Positions 36,814-46,987 of a stretch of 64,000 nt of DNA are shown here, piece by piece. The stretch is from Cryobacterium levicorallinum (GTDB lineage: Bacteria; Actinomycetota; Actinomycetes; Actinomycetales; Microbacteriaceae). The stretch covers positions 62,001 to 126,000 of the forward strand of contig NZ_SOFE01000023.1 of the NCBI RefSeq assembly GCF_004402405.1, given 5' to 3'. The first letter of the stretch is position 1; every line of letters starts with the position of its first letter. The notes under the pieces were generated by a model. The model saw only the letters and a program-made list of their open reading frames with translations. It did no database searches and was not told where the DNA came from. The translations under genes and the position numbers were made by a program.

Positions 36814-39800
36814 TGCCCAAGCGCGACGATATCAACAGTGTTCTTGTCATCGGCAGCGGCCCGATCGTTATCGGCCAGGCCTGCGAATTCGACTACTCCG
36901 GCACTCAAGCCTGCCGCGTGCTGCGCGAAGAGGGCGTGCGCGTCATCCTGGTCAATTCCAACCCGGCCACCATCATGACCGACCCCGACTTTGCCGACGC
37001 GACCTACATCGAACCGATCACGGCCGAAATTCTTGAGACGATCATCGCCAAGGAACGACCGGACGCGATTCTGCCCACCCTGGGCGGGCAGACTGCGCTC
37101 AATGCGGCGATCCAGCTGCACGAACGCGGAATCCTCGAAAAGTACGACGTTGAGCTGATCGGCGCGAGCTTCGACGCCATCAACAAGGGCGAAGATCGCA
37201 TGATCTTCAAGCAGCTCGTGCTCGACGCCGGCGCCGACGTAGCCCGCTCCTTCATCGCCAAGACGGTCGAGGAGGCCGTCGGCTACGCCGAAGACCTCGG
37301 CTACCCGCTCGTCGTACGCCCCTCCTTCACCATGGGTGGCCTTGGCTCGGGCTTCGCCTACACCGAGGTGGAACTGCGCCGCATCGTCACCGACGGCCTG
37401 CACCACAGCCCGACCACCGAGGTTCTGCTCGAAGAATCCATCCTCGGCTGGAAGGAATACGAGCTCGAAATGATGCGCGACACGGCCGACAACACGGTCG
37501 TCGTCTGCTCCATCGAAAACGTCGACCCGGTCGGTGTGCACACCGGCGACTCGATCACCGTCGCCCCCGCGCTGACCCTGACCGACCGCGAGTTCCAGCA
37601 CCTGCGCGACATCTCAATCGACATCATCCGTGCCGTCGGCGTCGACACCGGCGGCTGCAACATTCAGTTCGCCATCAACCCGGCCGACGGCCGGGTCATC
37701 GTCATCGAGATGAACCCGCGCGTCTCGCGCTCGTCCGCCCTGGCCAGCAAGGCGACCGGCTTTCCGATCGCCAAGATCGCAGCGAAGCTGAGCCTCGGCT
37801 ACCGCCTCGACGAGATTCCCAACGACATCACCGGCGTCACCCCGGCAAGCTTTGAACCGACCCTCGACTACGTCGTGGTCAAGGTGCCGCGCTTCGCGTT
37901 TGAGAAGTTCCCGGCTGCCGACCAGCGACTGACCACGACCATGAAGTCGGTCGGTGAGGCGATGGCCATCGGCCGCAGCTTCGCATCCGCTTTGCAGAAG
38001 GCCCTTCGCTCGTTGGAGAAGCGCGGATCGAGCTTTCACTGGGGCGAAGAAACCCGTTCTATTGACGAACTGCTCGCCGCCGCCGAGATTCCCACCGACG
38101 GCCGCATCGTCACCGTGCAGCAGGCCCTGCGCCGCGGCGCGACGATCGACCAGGTCTTCACCGCGACCAAGATCGACCCGTGGTTCATCGACCAGATCGT
38201 GCTGATCAACGAGATCGCCGAGCAGGTCAGGGCTGCCGACCGCCTCGACCGTGACGTGATGATCCTCGCCAAAGACCACGGCTTCTCCGACGCTCAGATC
38301 GGCGAGTTGCGCGGTTTCGGCGAAGCGGATGTCCGCACCGTACGTCACATTCTCGGCGTGCGTCCGGTCTTCAAGACCGTTGACACCTGCGCGGGGGAGT
38401 TCCCGGCCCTCACGCCGTACCATTACTCCAGCTACGACGACGAGACCGAGGTTGTCGCCAGCGACCGCCGCAAGGTCGTCATTCTCGGCTCCGGGCCGAA
38501 CCGCATCGGCCAGGGCGTCGAATTCGACTACTCCTGCGTACACGCCTCTTTCGCACTGTCCGAGGCCGGCTACGAGACCATCATGATCAACTGCAACCCG
38601 GAGACGGTCTCCACCGATTACGACACGAGCGACCGGCTCTACTTCGAACCGCTCACGCTCGAAGACGTGCTCGAGGTCATCCACGCCGAAAGCCAGAGCG
38701 GCGAACTCGTCGGTGTGGTCGTGCAGCTCGGCGGCCAGACCGCCCTGAGCCTGGCCCGCGGCCTTGAAGCGGCCGGTATCCCCATTCTCGGCACCACCCC
38801 CGACGCGATCGACCTCGCCGAGGAACGCGGACTGTTCTCGAAGATTCTCGACGACGCCGGCCTGCTCGCGCCGCGCAACGGCACCGCGATCGACTTCGGC
38901 GGCGCCGTCGTGGTGGCCGAAGAAATCGGCTACCCGGTACTGGTACGTCCGAGCTACGTCCTCGGCGGCCGCGGCATGGAGATCGTCTATGATTCCCCCT
39001 CACTCGCGGACTACTTCACCCGCATGGCCGGGCAGGGAATCATCGGCGCCGGGCATCCGCTTCTGGTCGACCGCTTTCTTGACGACGCAATCGAAATCGA
39101 CGTCGACGCCATCTATGACGGCCACGAGCTGTACATCGGCGGCGTCATGGAGCACATCGAAGAGGCCGGCATCCACTCCGGGGACTCGAGCTGCACCCTG
39201 CCGCCGGTCACCCTCGGTCGGGCCGAAATCGACCGAGTACGCGAAGCCACCCTCGGGATTGCCCGCGGTATAGGCGTGAAGGGCCTGCTCAACGTGCAGT
39301 TCGCCATCGGCGCTGGCGTGCTCTACGTACTCGAAGCCAACCCGCGCGCCTCCCGCACAGTGCCGTTCGTGGCCAAGGCCCTCGGCATCACGCTGGCCAA
39401 GGCCGCAGCGCTCATTATGGTCGGTTCGACCATCGCCGAGCTCAAGGCCGAGGGCAAGCTACCGCTCATCGACGGCTCCCGGGTTCCGATCGAATCGCCG
39501 GTTGCTGTGAAGGAAGCCGTGCTGCCGTTCAATCGGTTCCGCACCCCGGAGGGCCTCGTCGTCGACTCGATCCTCGGCCCGGAGATGCGTTCCACCGGCG
39601 AGGTCATGGGCATCGACCGTGACTTTCCGCGGGCCTTCGCTAAGAGCCAGCTCGCGGCGTACGGGGGAATCCCGCTCTCCGGCACCGTCTTCGTGTCGGT
39701 CTCCGACCGGGACAAGCGCTCGATCATTCTGCCGATGCTACGCCTGCAGCAGCTCGGCTACGACATCGCCGCAACCATCGGCACCGCCGAGGTACTGCAG

Positions 39801-40100
39801 CGAAACGGGATCCGTGCGCGCGTGGTGACCAAGTTCAGCGAGAAGGCGGGGGAGGACGACGTCTCAATCGTCGAACTCATTCGCCGCGAAGAGATCCAGA
39901 TCGTCATCAACACCCCCGGTGGCAGCACCGCCCGAGCCGACGGGTACGAGATTCGCGCCGCCGCCGTGGCCGGAGACCTTCCCCTGTTCACCACGATCGC
40001 CGAGCTTAGCGCTGCGGTCGCTTCGATCGATTCGATTCGCGACGGGTTCGAGGTGACCTCCCTTCAGGAATACGCCACGGCCCGCACGGCCCTACTGTGA
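36813..40100 (+). CDS. carB: Carbamoyl-phosphate synthase, large chain
   Basis: The 1095-residue synthetase makes carbamoyl phosphate for both UMP and arginine. Both ATP-grasp halves are complete: the first starts [29 protein letters not shown] and the second [22 protein letters not shown] (near 552). The C-terminal MGS-like allosteric domain starts near 950 ([20 protein letters not shown]). Length and motifs are normal. Its stop lies in an 18-bp tandem repeat that also holds the pyrF start. Confidence 0.98.
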   Translation: MPKRDDINSVLVIGSGPIVIGQACEFDYSGTQACRVLREEGVRVILVNSNPATIMTDPDFADATYIEPITAEILETIIAKERPDAILPTLGGQTALNAAIQLHERGILEKYDVELIGASFDAINKGEDRMIFKQLVLDAGADVARSFIAKTVEEAVGYAEDLGYPLVVRPSFTMGGLGSGFAYTEVELRRIVTDGLHHSPTTEVLLEESILGWKEYELEMMRDTADNTVVVCSIENVDPVGVHTGDSITVAPALTLTDREFQHLRDISIDIIRAVGVDTGGCNIQFAINPADGRVIVIEMNPRVSRSSALASKATGFPIAKIAAKLSLGYRLDEIPNDITGVTPASFEPTLDYVVVKVPRFAFEKFPAADQRLTTTMKSVGEAMAIGRSFASALQKALRSLEKRGSSFHWGEETRSIDELLAAAEIPTDGRIVTVQQALRRGATIDQVFTATKIDPWFIDQIVLINEIAEQVRAADRLDRDVMILAKDHGFSDAQIGELRGFGEADVRTVRHILGVRPVFKTVDTCAGEFPALTPYHYSSYDDETEVVASDRRKVVILGSGPNRIGQGVEFDYSCVHASFALSEAGYETIMINCNPETVSTDYDTSDRLYFEPLTLEDVLEVIHAESQSGELVGVVVQLGGQTALSLARGLEAAGIPILGTTPDAIDLAEERGLFSKILDDAGLLAPRNGTAIDFGGAVVVAEEIGYPVLVRPSYVLGGRGMEIVYDSPSLADYFTRMAGQGIIGAGHPLLVDRFLDDAIEIDVDAIYDGHELYIGGVMEHIEEAGIHSGDSSCTLPPVTLGRAEIDRVREATLGIARGIGVKGLLNVQFAIGAGVLYVLEANPRASRTVPFVAKALGITLAKAAALIMVGSTIAELKAEGKLPLIDGSRVPIESPVAVKEAVLPFNRFRTPEGLVVDSILGPEMRSTGEVMGIDRDFPRAFAKSQLAAYGGIPLSGTVFVSVSDRDKRSIILPMLRLQQLGYDIAATIGTAEVLQRNGIRARVVTKFSEKAGEDDVSIVELIRREEIQIVINTPGGSTARADGYEIRAAAVAGDLPLFTTIAELSAAVASIDSIRDGFEVTSLQEYATARTALL

Positions 40101-40129
40101 ACAGCGGCCCTACTGTGAACGGCGGCCCT
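40087..40129 (+). repeat. 18-bp tandem repeat across the carB stop and pyrF start
   Basis: Copy 1 (40087-40104) and copy 2 (40105-40122) share CGGCCCTACTGTGAAC and differ at one base of 18; a partial third copy (CGGCCCT) follows. Each full copy holds GTGAAC, so pyrF has two in-frame GTG codons 18 nt apart. Confidence 0.9.
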
Positions 40130-41008
40130 GCGACCGTGCTGTCCTTCGGCGAACGCCTCGAGCGGGTGTTCGCCGAGAGCGGCCAGCTGTGCGTCGGCAT
40201 CGACCCGCACTCCTGGCTGCTCGACGATTGGAACCTGCCCGACACGGCTGCTGGAGCGGAGTCCTTCGGTCGCACGGTCGTCGCCGCTGCCGCCGGCCGA
40301 GTCGGCATTGTCAAACCGCAGGTCGCCTTCTACGAACGATTCGGCTCGGCCGGCTTCGTCGCCCTCGAACGCGTGCTGGCAGATGCACGGCAGGCCGGCC
40401 TGCTCGTGATCGGCGACGCCAAGCGCGGCGACGTCGGCACGAGCGCCCTGGCCTACGCGCAAGCCTGGCTCTCGTCCGGATCTCCGCTCGAAGTGGATGC
40501 CCTCACCCTCGCCGCGTACATGGGCGTCGGTTCGCTCGACTCGTCACTCACCCTCGCGGCTGCGAACGGTAAGGGAGTCTTCCTGCTCGCCGCGACCTCC
40601 AACCCGGAAGCTGCCGACATTCAGCGGGCCATCGTCGCCGACGGGCCCTATGCCGGTTCGAGCGTCGCCCGCGCCATTCTGGACGACGTTGCGGATCGCA
40701 ACGCGCGGGCAGCATCCGCTCGCCTGACGACTGGTCTGGGATCGGTCGGCGTAGTGCTGGGCGCCACCCTCGACTTGTCATCATTCGGCATTGATCTGCA
40801 GGCCGCACCGACCGAATTTCGCACACCGGTGCTCGCGCCCGGCTTCGGACACCAGGGTGGGCATATTATGGATCTGACCGCGATATATGGTGGATACGCC
40901 GGAGGGGTTATCGTGAGTGAATCGCGCAGTGTGCTCTCGGCCGGACCCCACCGGATCGAAGAAGCCATTGAGCGCCGAGTAGCCGAAGTAGGTGCCGTCC
41001 GTGGCTGA
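40097..41008 (+). CDS. pyrF: Orotidine 5'-phosphate decarboxylase (type 2)
   Basis: PyrF makes UMP from OMP. The 303-residue protein is of the long, actinobacterial type 2 class with the catalytic [14 protein letters not shown] and [22 protein letters not shown] and [10 protein letters not shown]. The GTG at 40097 overlaps the carB stop (GTGA); a second GTG at 40115 stands in the repeat copy. The domain starts near residue 15, so either start gives a complete enzyme. Confidence 0.96.
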   Translation: MNSGPTVNGGPATVLSFGERLERVFAESGQLCVGIDPHSWLLDDWNLPDTAAGAESFGRTVVAAAAGRVGIVKPQVAFYERFGSAGFVALERVLADARQAGLLVIGDAKRGDVGTSALAYAQAWLSSGSPLEVDALTLAAYMGVGSLDSSLTLAAANGKGVFLLAATSNPEAADIQRAIVADGPYAGSSVARAILDDVADRNARAASARLTTGLGSVGVVLGATLDLSSFGIDLQAAPTEFRTPVLAPGFGHQGGHIMDLTAIYGGYAGGVIVSESRSVLSAGPHRIEEAIERRVAEVGAVRG

Positions 41009-41921
41009 AAACCGTCCCACCCCGCCCGAGGTTGATCGGGTGGCCGCGTCGCGGGCCGCCGTCGCGGCCCGTCGCGCCCGTGCCAAGGTCAAGGCCGAGG
41101 TCGCCTCCGGTCAACGCACCGCGCTCGAAGTTCTCGCGACGGCCATCGCCGACCCGATCGGGGTCGAGGGCCGCTTGAGAGTGACCGAGCTGCTCGTGAG
41201 TATCCCGGCGATCGGCGTCACCAAGATGCAGCGCATCATCCACCGCCTCGAAATCTCACCGTCCAAGCGCCTCGGCGGCCTCGGCCGGCACCAGCGCGAT
41301 CGGCTCCGGGATTTTTTGTCCGAACGACCGACCCTGCGCAGGAACATCGCCGACTCCAAACTCATCGTTCTCGCCGGACCCACCGCGGTCGGCAAGGGAA
41401 CCGTCGCCGGGTACATTCGGGAGAACTATCCCGACGTGCTGCTCTCCGTCTCGGCGACGACCCGCGCGCCGCGCCCGGGGGAGACCGAGGGCCTCAGCTA
41501 CTACTTTGTCTCCGACGAGGAATTCGACCGCATGGTGGAGGGCGGCGAACTGCTCGAGTGGGCCAAGGTGCACAATGCGTACCGCTACGGAACCCCGCGC
41601 GGCCCGGTCGACGCGGCTATCGCCGCTGGCAACAGCGTGCTGCTCGAAATCGACCTGCAGGGTGCTCGCGCCGTGCGCCGAGCCATGCCCGAAGCTCGCC
41701 TGGTGTTTTTGCTGCCGCCGAGCTGGGATGAACTGGTGCGTCGGCTGATCGGTCGTGGCACCGAAGATTCGACCGAGCAGGCCCGTCGGCTGGAGACCGC
41801 AAAGCTCGAATTGGCCGCCCAGGGAGAGTTCGATTATCGCGTGATCAACCACGATGTCGCCGAGGCCGCTCGCGAGGTCGTAGACTTGATGGAGATCCGC
41901 GCTGCCACGAGCCTGTCGTAG
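41001..41921 (+). CDS. gmk: Fusion of actinobacterial IHF (mIHF) domain and guanylate kinase
   Basis: The 306-residue product joins two proteins. Residues 1-105 match mIHF, the actinobacterial nucleoid protein, with the helix-two-turn-helix part LLVSIPAIGVTKMQRIIHRL and LGGLGRHQ. Residues 118-306 are guanylate kinase, with the P-loop GPTAVGKGT (126-134), SATTRAPRPGE, and the lid RLIGRGTEDS. In mycobacteria mihF and gmk are separate neighbours. No start codon with a good ribosome binding site separates the halves here. The start is GTG at 41001 (or 40992), overlapping pyrF. Confidence 0.93.
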   Translation: MAENRPTPPEVDRVAASRAAVAARRARAKVKAEVASGQRTALEVLATAIADPIGVEGRLRVTELLVSIPAIGVTKMQRIIHRLEISPSKRLGGLGRHQRDRLRDFLSERPTLRRNIADSKLIVLAGPTAVGKGTVAGYIRENYPDVLLSVSATTRAPRPGETEGLSYYFVSDEEFDRMVEGGELLEWAKVHNAYRYGTPRGPVDAAIAAGNSVLLEIDLQGARAVRRAMPEARLVFLLPPSWDELVRRLIGRGTEDSTEQARRLETAKLELAAQGEFDYRVINHDVAEAAREVVDLMEIRAATSLS

Positions 41922-42013
41922 CGCCCGTTTCTGTTGAATTCATACGTGTATTACGACACGTATCCGCAAGCTCGCACAGGCCTCAGGCCGTGCTCTATTA
42001 GGAGTTGACACCA

Positions 42014-42274
42014 ATGGCGAACAAGCCCACTGGCATCATTGACCCGCCCATCGACGACCTGCTCTCCAAGGTCGACTCGAAGTATGCCCTCGTGATTTTT
42101 GCGTCCAAGCGTGCGCGTCAGATCAACGACTACTACGCTGACCTGCACGAAGGCAGCCTGTTCGACAATGTCGGACCGCTCGTCGACTCGACCGTCGAAG
42201 ACAAGCCGCTTTCCGTGGCCCTGCGCGAGATCAACGACGACAAGCTCGTTTCCCGCCCGATCGTCGAGGCCTAG
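42014..42274 (+). CDS. rpoZ: RNA polymerase omega subunit
   Basis: The 86-residue omega subunit helps RNA polymerase assembly. It starts with [35 protein letters not shown], the Actinobacteria-type sequence, and ends [21 protein letters not shown] sits ahead of ATG at 42014. gmk-rpoZ-coaBC-metK is the usual order. Confidence 0.97.
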   Translation: MANKPTGIIDPPIDDLLSKVDSKYALVIFASKRARQINDYYADLHEGSLFDNVGPLVDSTVEDKPLSVALREINDDKLVSRPIVEA

Positions 42275-42298
42275 CCCACAGTTTTTAAAGCGCGCAGG

Positions 42299-43525
42299 AT
42301 GAAGACACCTCGCACGATCGTCGTCGGTATCACCGGCGGCATCGCAGCGTACAAGGCCGTTAACATTGTGCGCGCTTTTGTGTTGCACGGCGACTCCGTG
42401 CACGTCGTCGCCACCGCGGCCGCCCTGCGGTTTGTCGGTAAGCCGACGCTCGAGGCGATCTCCCGCAATCCGGTGCACACCGACCTCTATGAGGGGGTCG
42501 CCGAGGTACGCCACGTGGCCATCGGCCAGGGCGCCGACCTTATCGTGGTCGCCCCAGCCACCGCCAACAGCATCGCCAAGCTCGCCGCCGGCCTCGCTGA
42601 CGATCTGCTCGGTAATACCATCCTGGCCAGCACCGCGCCGCTCGTGATCGCACCGGCCATGCACACCGAAATGTGGAACAATCCGGCGACCATGGCGAAC
42701 GTGGCGGTGCTGCGCTCGCGCGGCATCACCATCGTGGGCCCCGGTGTCGGCCGCCTGACCGGCACCGACTCCGGCGCCGGCCGGATGGAGGAACCGGAGA
42801 CCATCGTTGCGGTGGCCCTGGCCATTCTTGATCGGGAGCCGCCTGCGGGGGAGGCCGCGGCATCCGCTCGGCAGGATCTCGCTGGACGACACGTGCTGAT
42901 CAGCGCCGGCGGTACCCGGGAACCGCTCGACCCGGTGCGGTACCTCGGCAACCGGTCCAGTGGCAAGCAGGGTGTTGCGCTCGCCCAGGCTGCGCTCGCC
43001 CGTGGGGCTCGGGTTACTCTGGTCGCGGCCAACCTCGAGGTGCCGGTTCCGACTGGCGTGTCGTGCGTGCTGGTGGGCACCGCCCAGGAGATGCTGAAGG
43101 CCATGACAACGGCCGCTGCATCGGCCGACGTGATCATCATGGCCGCCGCCGTCGCCGACTACCGGCCGAAGAGCGTCCAGCTCGGCAAGATCAAGAAAGA
43201 CGAGGTCGGCGACACCCTCACGCTCGAACTGGTCAAAAACCCGGATATTCTGGCCGGACTGTCCGCTTCCCGCAGACCGGGTCAGCAGATCATCGGCTTC
43301 GCTGCCGAAACCGAAGCGGATGCCGACCGGCTGATCGCGCTCGGCCGCGGGAAAATCGCCCGCAAGGGCTGCGACTTTCTAGTGGTGAACCGGGTCGGCT
43401 TGGACGCCGGTTTCGGCACGGAACGTAACACCGTCACGGTGCTCGATCACGGCGGAGTTATAGTGAACGAGGCCTCCGGAAGCAAAATGTCGGTGGCCAA
43501 TTGCATACTTGACCTGATCGGTTAG
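42299..43525 (+). CDS. coaBC: CoaBC, phosphopantothenoylcysteine synthetase/decarboxylase
   Basis: The bifunctional 408-residue enzyme performs two steps of coenzyme A synthesis. The FMN-binding CoaC half starts [18 protein letters not shown] and has [13 protein letters not shown]; the CoaB half starts near 195 with [30 protein letters not shown] and has [19 protein letters not shown] just upstream of the ATG is a minimal ribosome binding site; the gene lies 24 bp after rpoZ. Confidence 0.97.
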   Translation: MKTPRTIVVGITGGIAAYKAVNIVRAFVLHGDSVHVVATAAALRFVGKPTLEAISRNPVHTDLYEGVAEVRHVAIGQGADLIVVAPATANSIAKLAAGLADDLLGNTILASTAPLVIAPAMHTEMWNNPATMANVAVLRSRGITIVGPGVGRLTGTDSGAGRMEEPETIVAVALAILDREPPAGEAAASARQDLAGRHVLISAGGTREPLDPVRYLGNRSSGKQGVALAQAALARGARVTLVAANLEVPVPTGVSCVLVGTAQEMLKAMTTAAASADVIIMAAAVADYRPKSVQLGKIKKDEVGDTLTLELVKNPDILAGLSASRRPGQQIIGFAAETEADADRLIALGRGKIARKGCDFLVVNRVGLDAGFGTERNTVTVLDHGGVIVNEASGSKMSVANCILDLIG

Positions 43526-43560
43526 CCGCGGCTTCGACAGACCGGCTCCACATTCAACTT

Positions 43561-43579
43561 CTACGTTTTTTACACGTAG
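43561..43579 (+). other. Small hairpin ahead of metK
   Basis: CTACGT (43561-43566) and ACGTAG (43574-43579) enclose a T-rich loop in the 82-bp gap between coaBC and metK. The gap is too short and lacks the conserved cores of known SAM riboswitches. Confidence 0.3.
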
Positions 43580-43607
43580 TTCATCAACATCTACAGAGAC
43601 GGGCCAG

Positions 43608-44801
43608 ATGAGCGATCTTCGCCTCTTCACCTCGGAATCAGTCACCGAGGGTCACCCCGACAAGATCTGCGACCAGATCTCCGACAGCATTCTCGATGCC
43701 CTGCTCACCGACGACCCGCACAGCCGGGTCGCCGTCGAGACCCTCGTCACCACGGGCCTCGTGCACGTGGCCGGTGAGGTCACCACCGAGGCGTACGTCG
43801 AGATCCCGTTGATTGTGCGCAAGTGCATCACCGACATTGGCTACGACTCGTCGGACGTCTGGTTCGACGGCCGCTCCTGCGGTGTCGAAATCTCCATCGG
43901 CGGCCAGTCGCCCGATATCGCCCAGGGCGTTGACAATGCCTTCGAGACGCGCGAGCAGTCCAGCCTCGACGACTTCGATCGGCAAGGCGCGGGCGACCAG
44001 GGCATCATGTTCGGTTACGCCACGCGCGAGACGCCCGAACTCATGCCGATCCCGATCTGGATCGCCCACCGGCTGGCCGAACGACTGGCCCTCGTGCGCA
44101 AAAACGGCGAGCTCGACTACCTGCGCCCCGACGGAAAGACCCAGGTCACCATCGGCTACGACGGCATCATTCCGCGTACGGTCGAGACCGTCGTGGTCTC
44201 GACTCAGCACGCGCCGTCCGTGACCACGGAGCGGTTGCGCGCGGAGGTTGAAGAGCTCGTGATTCGCCCGGTGCTCGCGGGCATCGACCTTGACTCGTCA
44301 TCGCTGTCGACCCTGATCAACCCCACCGGCCGCTTCGAAATCGGCGGCCCGCAGGGCGACGCCGGCCTCACCGGTCGCAAGATCATTATCGACACCTACG
44401 GCGGATCGAGCCGACACGGTGGCGGAGCGTTCAGCGGCAAGGACCCGTCCAAGGTCGACCGCTCGGCCGCCTATGCCATGCGCTGGGTCGCCAAGAACGC
44501 AGTTGCGGCCGGCCTGGCCGAGCGCCTCGAGGTGCAGGTCGCCTACGCGATCGGCAAGGCGTCCCCGGTCGGACTCTACGTCGAAACCTTCGGCACCGGC
44601 GTACTGCCCGACAAGGAGATCACCTCGGCGATTCGTGCGGTGTTCGACCTGCGCCCGGCCGCCATCATCCACTCCCTTGACCTGCTGCGTCCCATTTACG
44701 CGCAGACGGCCACCTACGGCCATTTCGGCAGGGAGCTTCCCGACTTCACCTGGGAGCGCCTCGACAAGGTCGACGACCTGCGCAGCGCCGCCGGCCTCTG
44801 A
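43608..44801 (+). CDS. metK: S-adenosylmethionine synthetase
   Basis: MetK makes SAM from methionine and ATP. The 397-residue product has [17 protein letters not shown] (ATP site), [12 protein letters not shown], and [19 protein letters not shown] (phosphate loop). All three repeats of the fold are present and length is normal. The ATG at 43608 has no strong ribosome binding site. priA starts 14 bp after the stop. Confidence 0.98.
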   Translation: MSDLRLFTSESVTEGHPDKICDQISDSILDALLTDDPHSRVAVETLVTTGLVHVAGEVTTEAYVEIPLIVRKCITDIGYDSSDVWFDGRSCGVEISIGGQSPDIAQGVDNAFETREQSSLDDFDRQGAGDQGIMFGYATRETPELMPIPIWIAHRLAERLALVRKNGELDYLRPDGKTQVTIGYDGIIPRTVETVVVSTQHAPSVTTERLRAEVEELVIRPVLAGIDLDSSSLSTLINPTGRFEIGGPQGDAGLTGRKIIIDTYGGSSRHGGGAFSGKDPSKVDRSAAYAMRWVAKNAVAAGLAERLEVQVAYAIGKASPVGLYVETFGTGVLPDKEITSAIRAVFDLRPAAIIHSLDLLRPIYAQTATYGHFGRELPDFTWERLDKVDDLRSAAGL

Positions 44802-44815
44802 ACTCTGGCCTCATC

Positions 44816-46987
44816 ATGACGCACACCGGCCTGGTCGCACGGGTGCTGATCGATTCCCCGCTGCCGCAGCTTGACCACCTGTTCGACTACGGCGTACCCG
44901 CCGAACTGGTCGGGCAGGTGGCTGTCGGGGTGCGGGTCAAGGTGCCGTTTCGCTCCGGTGGGCGAGTCGTCGACGCCTATGTGATCGAGCTGTTTGATCC
45001 TTGCGTCGAGTCCGCTTCGACAACGGATGCCGCCTACCGGGGCGCGCTCAGCCCGCTTGACTCGGTCGTTTCCACGGCGGTCGTACTCACGCCGGCCGTC
45101 TGGAAGCTAGCGCGCCGACTAGCGGATCGGGCGGCGGGGAACGCGAGTGACATCATCCGTCTCGCCGTGCCGCCGCGCCAAGTGCGAGTTGAAAAGGCCT
45201 GGCTGGCGGCGCGGGCTGCTGCTGCCGTTGTTCTACCCGTTGCACGGCAGCCTGGTTTCTCGGCCGCTCCGGAGCCTGCCGTCCCGGACGCACCGGTTAT
45301 GCCAGCCGCGCCTTCCGAGACCGCCGTCCCGATACCGCCACCCGCTTCGGCACCGAACCATCCGCTGGTCGAGCCTGTCGAGACCGCCATTCCGACACCG
45401 TCGCCCGTCTCGATTGCCCTGGCGACTCCCGCGTTCGTCGGCTACCCGACCGGCCGCCTCGACAGCGTCATTATGGAGCACCACAGGGTTGCCGTCTCCG
45501 CGATCCCCGAACTCACGCAGCTCGACGACGGCACGACCATCGGCCGCTGGGCGCAGACCCTCGCCGAACTCGCCGTCGCCACCCTCGGTGCCGGGCAGAG
45601 CGCCATCCTCTGCGTTCCCGACTTTCGCGACCAGGACCAGGTGCAGGCCGCCGTGGCCCAGCTCGCCCCGACCCTGCCGCTGAGCCGGGTCGACGCCCGC
45701 CAGCCGAACCCCGACCGCTACCGCGCCTTCCTCGCCTGCCTGCAACCGGAACCGCGCATCATCCTCGGCAACCGCTCGGCCGTCTACGCCCCGGCGCAGG
45801 ACCTGGGCCTCATCGCCGTCTGGGACGACGGCGACCCGCTCTACACCGAGCCGCTCAGCCCCTACGTGAACACCCGCGACGCGGCCCTGGTGCGTCAGCA
45901 GAACACCGAGTGCGCCCTGGTCTTTCTCGGCCATTCGCGCAGCGTCGAAACCCAGCGGCTGGTCGAGCTGGGCTACCTCGCCGACGTGAATCCGGCTGCC
46001 GGCCGGCACCCGCGCATTATCCCCACCGACTTTCAATCCGAGCCCGACCAGCAGACCCGCGCAGCCCGCATCCCCTCGGCGGCGTGGCAAGCCGCCCGCG
46101 AGGCGCTGGACCACGGCCCCGTGCTCGTGCAGGTCGCGAGCCCCGGCTATGCGCCCATGCTCGCCTGCCAAAGCTGCAAGAAGGCCTCCCGCTGCACGCA
46201 TTGCCAGGGCCCGCTCGGGCTTAAATCGGCGTCGGCCGTGCCGTCCTGCCGCTGGTGCGGCGCACTCGCGGCCGGTTGGACCTGCGCGCACTGCGAGGGC
46301 ACCAAACTGCGTGTGGTGACGCTCGGCACCGGACGCACCGCCGAAGAGCTCGGCCGAGCTTTCCCGGGGGCCCGGGTGATCGTCGCCGACGGCGACCACA
46401 CCATTCAGACACTCGGGGCCGAGCCGGCCCTGGTCATCGCGACCCGCGGCGCCGAACCGGTTCCGACCGGAGGCTATCGCGCCATTCTCATTCTCGATGG
46501 CGAACGCATGCTCGCCCGGGAATCCCTGCGCGTCGGCGAGGACTGCCTGCGCTGGTGGGCCAACGCCGCCGCCCTCGCCGCCCCTGGCGCCCCCGTGATC
46601 CTCGCCGGAGTCGGCGGGGCGCTCGCCCGCGCGCTCAACGCCTGGCACCCGGACATCTTCGCTGCGAGTGAGCTCGCCGACCGCCGCCAGCTGCGGTTTC
46701 CGCCGGCAGTGCGCGTCGCCTCCGTCACCGGAACCGCCGCCGATGTCGACGCCGCCCTCGCTGATCTCGGTGCGGTGGCCGGCCTCGATGTGCTCGGACC
46801 AGTCGACACCGCGGCGCCACTGGTTCGTGCGGTAGTTCGATTCGGCTATGCCCGCGGCGATGAGGTGGCCCATGCGCTCAAGGCCGCGGTCGTGCGGAAC
46901 GCCGCCAAGCGCCGCAAGCCGAAGTCCGGTTCGTTCCAACCGGCACCTACACTTAAAGTTCGATTCGATGACCCGGAGCTGCTCTAA
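44816..46987 (+). CDS. priA: PriA-like primosomal protein N' without helicase motifs
   Basis: The 723-residue protein keeps the PriA 3'-DNA-binding domain (RVLIDSPLPQLDHLFDYGVP), the zinc cluster (LACQSCKKASRCTHC and CRWCGALAAGWTCAHCEG) and the C-terminal domain. Where Walker A should be it reads LGAGQSAIL with no GKT, and no DEAH/DEER box is seen (AVWDDGDPLY instead), as known for actinobacterial PriA; it should not unwind DNA by itself. A Pro/Ala-rich linker (about 145-205) contains a repeat-like DNA word. fmt abuts its stop. Confidence 0.92.
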   Translation: MTHTGLVARVLIDSPLPQLDHLFDYGVPAELVGQVAVGVRVKVPFRSGGRVVDAYVIELFDPCVESASTTDAAYRGALSPLDSVVSTAVVLTPAVWKLARRLADRAAGNASDIIRLAVPPRQVRVEKAWLAARAAAAVVLPVARQPGFSAAPEPAVPDAPVMPAAPSETAVPIPPPASAPNHPLVEPVETAIPTPSPVSIALATPAFVGYPTGRLDSVIMEHHRVAVSAIPELTQLDDGTTIGRWAQTLAELAVATLGAGQSAILCVPDFRDQDQVQAAVAQLAPTLPLSRVDARQPNPDRYRAFLACLQPEPRIILGNRSAVYAPAQDLGLIAVWDDGDPLYTEPLSPYVNTRDAALVRQQNTECALVFLGHSRSVETQRLVELGYLADVNPAAGRHPRIIPTDFQSEPDQQTRAARIPSAAWQAAREALDHGPVLVQVASPGYAPMLACQSCKKASRCTHCQGPLGLKSASAVPSCRWCGALAAGWTCAHCEGTKLRVVTLGTGRTAEELGRAFPGARVIVADGDHTIQTLGAEPALVIATRGAEPVPTGGYRAILILDGERMLARESLRVGEDCLRWWANAAALAAPGAPVILAGVGGALARALNAWHPDIFAASELADRRQLRFPPAVRVASVTGTAADVDAALADLGAVAGLDVLGPVDTAAPLVRAVVRFGYARGDEVAHALKAAVVRNAAKRRKPKSGSFQPAPTLKVRFDDPELL
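45366..45385 (+). repeat. Actinobacterial repeat-like 20-mer inside the priA linker
   Basis: TGGTCGAGCCTGTCGAGACC encodes LVEPVET in frame. From memory this word is a core of dispersed palindromic repeats in Microbacteriaceae and relatives, normally between genes. Only one clear copy is in the window. Confidence 0.5.

Noticed and set aside
41001..41921. Frameshift or missed stop between mIHF and Gmk
   Set aside because: The frame is continuous through the linker with normal codon use, and no competing start with a ribosome binding site stands before the kinase domain; a true fusion is simpler.
43526..43607. SAM riboswitch in front of metK
   Set aside because: The gap is 82 bp and holds only one 6-bp hairpin; no SAM-I/II/IV core is visible.
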